Shown in pieces: positions 29,918 to 36,183 of a stretch of DNA of 37,257 nt. The position numbers and the translations under genes were made by a program. Each line of letters begins with the position of its first letter. Positions within the stretch are counted from its first letter, which is position 1. This stretch comes from a virus. The notes under the pieces were generated by a model. It saw only the letters and a list, made by a program, of their open reading frames with translations. It did not search any database and had not been told where the DNA came from. The DNA is taken from the IMG/VR virus record IMGVR_UViG_3300045999_010900, positions 1 through 37,257 of that record. One strand, written 5' to 3'.

Positions 29918-31618
29918 ATGAGCGAACAATCTGAGGCGGCGAACAAAGTGGCGCGGGCGATGGCGGGCGGGCTCGTCGATGTGGCGAGCGTGGGCGCGGT
30001 CGAGGCCGTGGTGGCCGAGGTGCCGAAGGTGGGGCCGTTTGTGCGCCTGCCGGCGGAGAACTACCTCATGAGTCGCACCGCCAAAGAGATGGGCGCGATC
30101 TTGCGGACGAACGGGATTTATCGGCGCGACGAGAAGGTCGTCACGATCGATGCGCGGAAGGCGGGCTGGCGGCTGATGGAGCCGCGGCGGTTCCAGACCT
30201 ACGTGGAAAACTACATGGTGCCGGCCAAGTTCAAGATGGTCGAGGGCGAGCCGCAATGGCGCCCCAACACGATGAGCGCGGACACGGCGGCGGGGATCTT
30301 GCAGAGTCCGGCGTTTCTGGAGCAGCAACGGGAGCTGGTGCGCGTCAACACGGTGCCGCTGCCGGTGATGCGCGAGGATGGGCGGATCGATCTGCTGGAC
30401 GAGGGCTACGATGCGGCGGCGCGGATCTTCACGCTGCCGAGCGGGATCCAGGTGCGGGCGGACATGCCGCTGGATGAGGCCGTGGCGTCGATCAAGTCGC
30501 TGTATGCGGAGTTCCCGTTCAACGATCTCAAGGAGGACGGGACGAGCCGCAATCTGGCGGTGTGCGTGGCGGCGATGCTCTCGATGTTTGGCGTGGGGCT
30601 GCTGGGGCCGCTCACGTCGCGGATGCACTTCGTCTATGGGGCGAATGCGGTGGGCTCGGGCAAGTCGCTGCTCGCCAAGCTGGCGATCGTGCCGGTGGCG
30701 GGCGCGGCGCGGGTGCGCGTGAAGGGCGAGAATTCGGAAGAGTTGCGCAAGGAGCTGAGCAGCGCGGCGCTGGATGGGGATGCGTACTTCTTCCTGGACG
30801 ATCTGGACGGGATGCTAAAGAGCCAAGAGCTCAACGCGTTTATGACGTCGGCGACGATGAGCGGGCGGATGCTGGGCGGGCTCTCGGGCTTCACGGCAGA
30901 GAAGCAGTGCGTGGTGTTTATCACGGGAAACAATTTGAAACTGAGCCAAGACATCGCGCGGCGGGTGTTGCGGGTGTCGCTTTATAGCGAGGCGTTCGAC
31001 GTGCAGGAGCGGGCGGTCAAGCGGCCGATAGACGAGGAGTGGCTCTGCCGGCCCGAGGTGCGGGGCGATGTGCTGGGGGCGTTGTGGGCGCTCATACGTG
31101 AGTGGGACAAGGCGGGGCGGCCCAAGGGCGGGCGGTCGCTGCGGGGCTTCGAGAAGTGGTGTGAGGTGTTTGGCGGGATCGTGGCGCACGCGGGCTTTGG
31201 CGATCCGTGCGAGGCTCCGCCGGTGGATGACAACTCGGGCAGCAACGAGATCAGCGACATGCTCGCGCTCGTGGAGCTGCTGCATGGGAAGATGCAGGAG
31301 AAGATCGATGAGCGCGGGGCGGCGGCGCCGGAGCGGCGCAAGGAGTTCACCTTCCAAGAGCTGGTCGACGCGTGCCAGGAGAACGACTGCTTCTCGTGGG
31401 CCATGGAGGGGACGTGGAAGCGCGACAAGGACAGCGCTGAGGAGTGGCTGGAGCTGAACCAGAAGAGCAAGAGCGCGCTCGGTCGGATGTTCTCCGAGAA
31501 GTTCGGGGGGCAGGTGATGCGGCTGCGCACGGGGGCCCGGGTGCGTTTCGGGCAGAGGGGGCGCAACCGTCACCGGAAGTATATCGTCGAGGAGGTGGAG
31601 GCTGAGGGGAAGAAGTAG
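29918..31618 (+). CDS. P-loop replicative helicase/ATPase
   Basis: A 566-aa protein. The ATPase core has Walker A GANAVGSGKSLLAK (K249), Walker B YFFLDDLDG (D294, D295), a sensor-type VFITGNN and an arginine finger candidate in IARRVLRVSLYS. This order fits a D5/SF3-like helicase or a AAA-type replicative ATPase that follows a primase gene in phage replication modules. The N-terminal 200 residues (YLMSRTAKEMGAILRTNGIY, PRRFQTYVENYMVPAKFKMV) are a separate domain; the C-terminal end is basic (RLRTGARVRFGQRGRNRHRK), likely DNA-binding. It is the last early gene; a strong terminator follows 16 bp after its stop. Confidence 0.8.
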   Translation: MSEQSEAANKVARAMAGGLVDVASVGAVEAVVAEVPKVGPFVRLPAENYLMSRTAKEMGAILRTNGIYRRDEKVVTIDARKAGWRLMEPRRFQTYVENYMVPAKFKMVEGEPQWRPNTMSADTAAGILQSPAFLEQQRELVRVNTVPLPVMREDGRIDLLDEGYDAAARIFTLPSGIQVRADMPLDEAVASIKSLYAEFPFNDLKEDGTSRNLAVCVAAMLSMFGVGLLGPLTSRMHFVYGANAVGSGKSLLAKLAIVPVAGAARVRVKGENSEELRKELSSAALDGDAYFFLDDLDGMLKSQELNAFMTSATMSGRMLGGLSGFTAEKQCVVFITGNNLKLSQDIARRVLRVSLYSEAFDVQERAVKRPIDEEWLCRPEVRGDVLGALWALIREWDKAGRPKGGRSLRGFEKWCEVFGGIVAHAGFGDPCEAPPVDDNSGSNEISDMLALVELLHGKMQEKIDERGAAAPERRKEFTFQELVDACQENDCFSWAMEGTWKRDKDSAEEWLELNQKSKSALGRMFSEKFGGQVMRLRTGARVRFGQRGRNRHRKYIVEEVEAEGKK

Positions 31619-31634
31619 CAGGGATGGGGGGTGT

Positions 31635-31675
31635 AAGCCGCCAGCGGTGCCACGAGGCACGCTGGCGGCTTTTTT
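31635..31675 (+). terminator. Intrinsic terminator of the early operon
   Basis: AAGCCGCCAGC 31635-31645 pairs with GCTGGCGGCTT 31661-31671; an inner GTGCC/GGCAC stem (31647-31651/31656-31660) closes on ACGA. A run of T (31670-31675) follows. It ends 16 bp after the helicase gene stop and isolates early from late genes. Confidence 0.93.
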
Positions 31676-32173
31676 GCGTCCGGGGGGGGGGTGGTGTGCT
31701 AATCCCCCCGCCCTCACGCTTCACCCGCCCGGGGTCCGGCGGTGCGGCGGGAGCCGCATCTCCGCCGGGGTGCACCTATACCCTCGGGAGGACTAGGTGC
31801 GCGGTCTGCGGACGCTTGCGGGGTCGCTTTTGGGTGGGTTTGCCCGGCGTTTCCCGCGCCCTTCTTCTTTGTTTTGTCGTTCACCTATACCCAAAGGCAC
31901 CTTCTGAGCCTTTACCTAGTCCTTCGCAAACCGCGATTGCTGAACGCTCTGCCTTCACTGGGTACCTCTGGGTTACTCTGGGTTGATATGTTGGAGTATA
32001 TTTGGAGAGAGAGTGAGAGCTTAGAACGCGGGGTAGTATCATCCCACGTCTGCCCTCGTCACCCCGACCACCCCCGGCATAAGGAATCTTTTTACCCGCT
32101 TACCCCTCTTGGTACGGTTTCAACGTCTCTTGCCCTAGTTTTATGCACAGCCCCCGAAATCTCGTTTGCACTT
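31676..32173. other. Non-coding region with repeats (candidate origin or cos/terminase-binding site)
   Basis: About 500 bp with no credible gene. It is more A/T-rich than the genome in its right half. It contains a direct repeat CACCTATACCC (31773-31783, 31882-31892), a hairpin GCACCTA/TAGGTGC (31772-31778/31794-31800), ACCTAGTCC (31914-31922) that is an inverted copy of GGACTAGGT (31790-31798), and the tandem 10-mers at 31958. It lies between replication genes and terminase genes, where origins and cos sites are common. The start of the 31742 open frame is rejected. Confidence 0.6.
31958..31987 (+). repeat. Three tandem 10-bp iteron-like repeats
   Basis: CTGGGTACCT, CTGGGTTACT and CTGGGTTGAT follow each other with an exact 10-bp period. 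An A/T-rich stretch (GATATGTTGGAGTATATTT) overlaps the end of the third unit. Suggestive of a replication-initiator or terminase-small-subunit binding site. Confidence 0.6.
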
Positions 32174-32194
32174 TTGACACGCACTTGGGTGGAA
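32174..32194 (+). promoter_or_regulatory. TTGACA start-proximal element (terminase small subunit)
   Basis: TTTTGACACGCAC (TTGACA at 32174-32179), 15 nt before GTG 32195; identical over 11 bp to the tail tube element at 10246. Confidence 0.45.
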
Positions 32195-33004
32195 GTGAGC
32201 AATGTCCAGCCAGCCGAAAGCTGCCCCGCGCCGCCTCTGGCGCTGGGCTCCGAGTCGCCGCCCGTGAAACGCACGCGCGCCGGCTACCTGCATCCGCTCA
32301 TCGATGGTTGCCCGTATGAGGCGACCTACTCGCGAAAAGTCCGCGTGATCAAAGGCTGGCGCGCCGATGGTGCGGCGCGCACTCCGCCGGATCTCCCTCC
32401 GCTCGACGATCCCGAGGCGATGGTCGATTGGTGGCAACGCGTGAAGGTCAACACCGTGCCCACTGCGCTCCTCACGGCCCGCGCCGATGCGATCTCCCGC
32501 CGCACGCCCGCCGCGCCCACCGCTCCGGCCCTCGCCGCCCTACCGCCCGCCGGCCCGGCCGTCGCCCAGGCTCGCGCCACGATCACCGACTTTGAAAGCG
32601 TCGAGGCCCTCGATCTGCCCTCGGCGATCCTCCGCCAGCAGCGCGTCCTCAGCGTGCTCCAGCGCGATTATGAGAACGCCATCTGTTCGCCCGCGACCGA
32701 CGAGTCCACGCTCACCCTCCGCGCCGGCCGCGTCGACAAGTGCCTCGAGCGCCTTCACCAGCTCCAGAAGACCCTCACCGAGTCCCAGCTAAAAAACGGC
32801 GACCTCCTCCCCCGCGGCGCCGTCCGCGACGAGCTCGCCCCGCTCTTCGAAAACCTCGCCGGCTCCCTCATCACCGATCTCGCCGACCGCTTCGGCATCG
32901 AACGCGCCCGCGCTACGGAGTTCGTCGACAACTGGTTTCGCCACCTGCGCGAGTCCCGCCTCTGCACCGAGACCTTGCCCGCGCCCGCGGCGGCTGCGGC
33001 CTGA
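32195..33004 (+). CDS. Probable terminase small subunit
   Basis: A 269-aa product from GTG 32195. The frame is open upstream to 31742, but that part has no protein-like composition and lies in repeat DNA, and a TTGACA element sits 15 nt before this GTG; a GTG at 32262 is an alternative start. An N-terminal basic region (YEATYSRKVRVIKGWRADGA) with a tryptophan-rich PEAMVDWWQRVKVNTVP is consistent with a DNA-binding winged helix. The middle is helical (LPSAILRQQRVLSVLQRDYE), and the C-terminal part (LADRFGIERARATEFVDNWF) suggests oligomerisation. The place right before the large terminase makes it the small subunit that recognises phage DNA for packaging. No clear family signature. Confidence 0.7.
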   Translation: MSNVQPAESCPAPPLALGSESPPVKRTRAGYLHPLIDGCPYEATYSRKVRVIKGWRADGAARTPPDLPPLDDPEAMVDWWQRVKVNTVPTALLTARADAISRRTPAAPTAPALAALPPAGPAVAQARATITDFESVEALDLPSAILRQQRVLSVLQRDYENAICSPATDESTLTLRAGRVDKCLERLHQLQKTLTESQLKNGDLLPRGAVRDELAPLFENLAGSLITDLADRFGIERARATEFVDNWFRHLRESRLCTETLPAPAAAAA

Positions 33005-33021
33005 TCCGCGCCCCGCGCCCC

Positions 33022-35184
33022 ATGTCCTCCGTCTCCCAACCCCTCCTCCTCGACCTCCCGCCCTCGCACGCGCCCGCGCCCGCGCGCGTCCCGGCGCCCA
33101 TCGCCGCCGCGCCCACGCGCCACGCCATCCCCGTCCTCGCGCCCCGCGCCCTCTCCGGTCTCGGCCTGCGCGCCTGGCTCATCACCGAGTGCTTCCTCCC
33201 CGCCTTCCGCGCCCTCGTCGCCACCATCTCCGTCTGGCGCTGGGCGGATAAAAACGTCACGCTCCACGGCGCCGGCACCGGCCGCGGCGGTCCTTACAAC
33301 TCCGCCCGCACCCCGTGGGTCCGCCAGTTCACCGAGACCTTTACGGATCCCGCGTGGCGCGAAGATCACGTGATCAAGTGCTCGCGCTCCGGCTTCACCG
33401 AGGCCGCGCTCTGCATCATCCGCTTCATGCCGGACCACGCGCCCGGCCCCGTGCACCTCGCCCTCGACTCCGCCAAGGCCGCCACCGACGTCAACCGCGA
33501 GCGCCTCATCCCCACCCTCCGCCGGCACTTCGCCCGCGAGGATACCGATGACAACGACATCACCGCCCGCGTCGTCCGCCTGCGCAACATGGTGATCCGC
33601 GTCACCGGCTCCTACACCGAGGGCGCTTTCCGCCAGCACGGCAACCGCCTCGTGATTCTCGACGAGGTCGAAGTGGTCAACGAGATCGACGGCGTCGGCA
33701 CCCTCCATGACCTCGGCCGTTCCCGCATCCGCGGCGTCGACGGCGCGCGCCTGCTCTCCATGTCGAAGCCCGTCCGCTGGGGCTCCGCTCACCATTGCGA
33801 AGTCGTCACCGGCACTCTCTCCGTCAACCTCGTCCCCTGCCCCCACTGCGGCACTTACCAGGAGCTCACCGTCGACGGCCGCTCCCTCATCGACCAGCTC
33901 CGCATCGACAAGCCCCTCCGCCCCGGCCAGCCTCCGCTCTCGCCCCGCCTCACCTATTCCGGCGCGCCCCTCGGCCGTCTCGATTTCTCCACCGCCAAGC
34001 TCCTCGACGGCTCGTGGGATCTCCCCGCCATCGAGCGCGACACCGTTTATCTCTGCGTGTCCGGCTGCCGGATCCAGCAAGACGCCCCGCTTCCCCCCGA
34101 GTCCCTCCCCTTCATGAGCGACGAGGTGCGCGAGGCCCACGCCTCCGGCCGCGCCTTCACCTGCAAGCAGGCCATGACCCTCTCCGCCCGCTGGCTTCCC
34201 ACCAATCCCCGCCCCATCCCCCGCAAACGCTCCCGCCACATCTCCGACCTCCACTCGCTCGACGCCGACATGACGTGGGGCATCTTCGCCCGAATCTGGA
34301 TCGGCGCGCAGTCCGATCCCTCCCGCGTCAAGACCGCCCTCAACGAACACTTCGGCCTCCCCGCCCGCGAGAAAGCCGCCGAGATCGGCGAGGAACACAT
34401 CCTCGAGCTCCGCGCGCCCTACCGCCGCGGCACCATCCCTTTCCGCCCCGACATCATCGTGACCAGCGCCGACACCCAAGACGCCTACTGGAAACACGTC
34501 ACCGTCGCCGCCCGCCTTGATTCTACCGGCCAACACTACGCCGAGATCGCCGTCGTCTCGTGGGGCATCGCCACCTCCAAGCCCGAGCTCATCGCCCTCC
34601 TCTCCACGCCCCTCGGCTACTTCCCGCCCGAGGGCGACTGCGAGACCTACCACAGCCTCGGCGGCCTCGTCGACGCCGGCGGCCATCGCAAGGATGAGGT
34701 CTACGAGCTGCACTACGAATCTGCCGGCCGCTACTTCGCCAGCTACGGCCGCGGCGGCGCCGCCCTCGTCACGCCCACCTGGTCCCGCCAGATCGAGTGG
34801 CGCCTCCAGACGCTCACGATCTACATGTACCACGACGACGCGTGGAAACGCCGCCTTTACCTCGGCTCCATCGCCCGCGCCCGCGAGATCAAGCGCTGCC
34901 TCGCCGATGGCTACGATCCCGAGGCCCGCCAGCTCCAGCCCCTCATCCGCACCCCCGGCGTCGAGCGCGACAAACTCCTCGCCCAATTCGAAACCGAGCT
35001 CCAAGGCGAGCGCCTCAACGAAGAAGGCGAATGGGAGCGCGTCCCCGGCACGCACAACGATTTCGGCGACGCCCTCAAGACCGCCCGCATCTCCCTCGAG
35101 CTGCAGCTCCCCCGCGTCCGCGCCCAATGGCTCGCCCGCCGCACCGAAGCCGAGAAAGCCAAAGCCAACCCCACCACTCCATGA
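33022..35184 (+). CDS. Terminase large subunit (lambda gpA type)
   Basis: A 720-aa packaging motor and nuclease; lambda gpA is 641 aa. The start ATG 33022 follows the small-subunit gene by 17 bp. Visible: a divergent Walker A (IKCSRSGFTEA, K119), Walker B RLVILDEVEVV (D214, E215), and a CPHCG zinc-finger-type pair (C273, C276). The nuclease half includes VTSADTQDAYWKHVTVAARL with an acidic residue and a C-terminal HNDFGDALKTARIS. The first 40 residues are Pro/Ala-rich. It cuts concatemers and drives DNA into the prohead through the portal. In lambda this type makes cos ends, so cos packaging is likely. The stop overlaps the SSB start (ATGA). Confidence 0.92.
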   Translation: MSSVSQPLLLDLPPSHAPAPARVPAPIAAAPTRHAIPVLAPRALSGLGLRAWLITECFLPAFRALVATISVWRWADKNVTLHGAGTGRGGPYNSARTPWVRQFTETFTDPAWREDHVIKCSRSGFTEAALCIIRFMPDHAPGPVHLALDSAKAATDVNRERLIPTLRRHFAREDTDDNDITARVVRLRNMVIRVTGSYTEGAFRQHGNRLVILDEVEVVNEIDGVGTLHDLGRSRIRGVDGARLLSMSKPVRWGSAHHCEVVTGTLSVNLVPCPHCGTYQELTVDGRSLIDQLRIDKPLRPGQPPLSPRLTYSGAPLGRLDFSTAKLLDGSWDLPAIERDTVYLCVSGCRIQQDAPLPPESLPFMSDEVREAHASGRAFTCKQAMTLSARWLPTNPRPIPRKRSRHISDLHSLDADMTWGIFARIWIGAQSDPSRVKTALNEHFGLPAREKAAEIGEEHILELRAPYRRGTIPFRPDIIVTSADTQDAYWKHVTVAARLDSTGQHYAEIAVVSWGIATSKPELIALLSTPLGYFPPEGDCETYHSLGGLVDAGGHRKDEVYELHYESAGRYFASYGRGGAALVTPTWSRQIEWRLQTLTIYMYHDDAWKRRLYLGSIARAREIKRCLADGYDPEARQLQPLIRTPGVERDKLLAQFETELQGERLNEEGEWERVPGTHNDFGDALKTARISLELQLPRVRAQWLARRTEAEKAKANPTTP

Positions 35185-35561
35185 ACCACATCACCCTCAC
35201 CGGCCACCTCGGCCGCCAAGCCGTCCTCCGCACCGTCACGCTGCCCAAAGGCCCGCGCGACGTCCTCAACTTTTCTCTCGCCGTCCGCACCGGCTGGGGC
35301 GAGGCCGAGAAAACGCTCTGGTATGATTGCAGCCTCTGGGGCGACCGCGCCGCCAAGCTCGCGCCCTATCTGCTCAAAGGCACCCGCGTCCTCCTCACCG
35401 GCTCGCCCGATGTCCGCCTCTTTCAAAAGCAAGACGGCACCACGTCCGCTGCGATCACCGTCGCCGTCGACGACGTCGAGTTCATCGGCGACAAGCCCAA
35501 GCCCGCCACCGATCCCACCCCCGCGCCCGCCGCCCCCGAGCCCGCCGACGTCCCGTATTAA
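35181..35561 (+). CDS. ssb: Single-stranded DNA-binding protein (SSB)
   Basis: A 126-aa OB-fold protein: MNHITLTGHLGRQAVLRTVT, LNFSLAVRTGWGEAEKTLWY, DCSLWGDRAAKLAPYLLKGT, RVLLTGSPDVRLFQKQDGTT. The 'N-x-(V/I)-x-L-x-G-(H/N)-L' start and 'W(Y/F)xCxxWGxxAEx(L)..YLxKGxxVxxxG' are the SSB signature. The C-terminus is Pro/Ala-rich and ends DVPY, like the bacterial DDIPF tip that binds partner proteins, so the partner-binding function is probably kept. It covers single strands in phage replication. Unusually, it is coupled to terminase, not to the primase/helicase genes. Confidence 0.9.
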   Translation: MNHITLTGHLGRQAVLRTVTLPKGPRDVLNFSLAVRTGWGEAEKTLWYDCSLWGDRAAKLAPYLLKGTRVLLTGSPDVRLFQKQDGTTSAAITVAVDDVEFIGDKPKPATDPTPAPAAPEPADVPY

Positions 35562-35584
35562 ATCCCGAAAAACCCGCCCCGCGA

Positions 35585-35590
35585 TTGACA
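35585..35590 (+). promoter_or_regulatory. Possible promoter -35 element upstream of the structured RNA
   Basis: TTGACA at 35585-35590, not followed by a start codon, 40 nt before the hairpin-forming region at 35630. A conventional -10 is not clear (ACATAG at 35617-35622 is too far). Confidence 0.3.
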
Positions 35591-35620
35591 CCCGCCAACC
35601 CACGACCGTCCCCCTGACAT

Positions 35621-35760
35621 AGCGGCCGACGCCTGCCGTGCGCTGGAGGGGGCGCGGTCCTGGGAACAAGCCAGCGCAGATCATTCGGTCGGCAGGTGCC
35701 CGCCGCAAAGTTCGTCCGCACCTCTCGAAAGCCCGGCCTCACCGCCGGGCTTTCCCGTTT
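35621..35760 (+). ncRNA. Candidate structured non-coding RNA with terminator
   Basis: A 9-bp stem, 35630-35638 with 35690-35698 (GCCTGCCG/CGGCAGG core, one G-U), stacks on an 8-bp perfect stem, 35639-35646 (TGCGCTGG) with 35671-35678 (CCAGCGCA), leaving a 24-nt loop and an 11-nt bulge on the 3' side (35679-35689). It ends in an intrinsic terminator (35728-35760). The gap has no open reading frame of note. It could be a phage small RNA, an attenuator for the gpW-like and portal genes, or an RNA regulator. No known Rfam family is recognised. Confidence 0.5.
35728..35760 (+). terminator. Intrinsic terminator after ssb/structured RNA
   Basis: AAAGCCCGGC 35728-35737 pairs with GCCGGGCTTT 35744-35753 around CTCACC, followed by CCCGTTT. 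The T-tract is short, so efficiency may be moderate. Confidence 0.8.
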
Positions 35761-35765
35761 CCCCC

Positions 35766-35793
35766 TTCCGTGTGTTCCGTGTGTTCCGTGGGC
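35766..35793 (+). repeat. TTCCGTG-type intergenic repeat, copy 7
   Basis: 28-bp copy after the terminator. A weaker run of related units (ATCCGTGTCCCTCCGTGTCC) follows at about 35803-35832. Confidence 0.9.
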
Positions 35794-35848
35794 CTTCTCC
35801 GGCATCCGTGTCCCTCCGTGTCCATCCGTGGTTAAAAACCCCCGGCGA

Positions 35849-35868
35849 TTGACACCGCGCCCGCGTTT
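35849..35868 (+). promoter_or_regulatory. TTGACA start-proximal element (gpW-like gene)
   Basis: TTGACA at 35849-35854, 14 nt before ATG 35869; the sequence TTGACACCGCGCC is identical to that before the scaffold gene at 5712. Confidence 0.5.
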
Positions 35869-36171
35869 ATGGACTCCGCTGCCCGCATCGCGACCGCGAC
35901 CCGCTACCTTCGCCGCAAATACACGGGCGATGTCGACGGCCTGCGCCGCCTCGCCGATACCGTGGCCACCACCGGCGGCGCCTTCGAGTCCGTCACGATC
36001 ACCGGCCAAGGCTTCGAAGGCGGCCAGGCATCCGGCGCGCTCACCTTTGAGCCCATGGCCTACCTCACCGCCATCGAGGGCCTCATCCTGGAGCTCGACC
36101 CCACCGGCACCCCGGCCGGCCCCGCCCCGTCCCGCCTCGCCGATTTCTCCGCCGGATTTTTGGAAACCTGA
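35869..36171 (+). CDS. Small head-tail joining protein (gpW position)
   Basis: A 100-aa protein between terminase/SSB and portal, the place of lambda gpW. The predicted order helix (DSAARIATATRYLRRKYTGD), beta hairpin (AFESVTITGQGFEGGQASGA, LTFEP) and helix (MAYLTAIEGLILELD) matches the compact helix-hairpin-helix layout of gpW, which plugs the portal after packaging. The sequence similarity itself is weak. The C-terminus is Pro/Ala-rich. It is followed by portal after 12 bp. Confidence 0.6.
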   Translation: MDSAARIATATRYLRRKYTGDVDGLRRLADTVATTGGAFESVTITGQGFEGGQASGALTFEPMAYLTAIEGLILELDPTGTPAGPAPSRLADFSAGFLET

Positions 36172-36183
36172 TCCGCCCTCACC

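Noticed and set aside
31624-31986. A 120-aa open frame after the helicase gene
   Set aside because: It starts inside the early-operon terminator hairpin and has no protein-like pattern.
31742-32194. Upstream extension of the terminase small-subunit frame (open from GTG 31742)
   Set aside because: Composition is unlike the rest of the gene, it begins in a hairpin region, contains the tandem repeats and direct repeats, and a TTGACA element sits just before GTG 32195.
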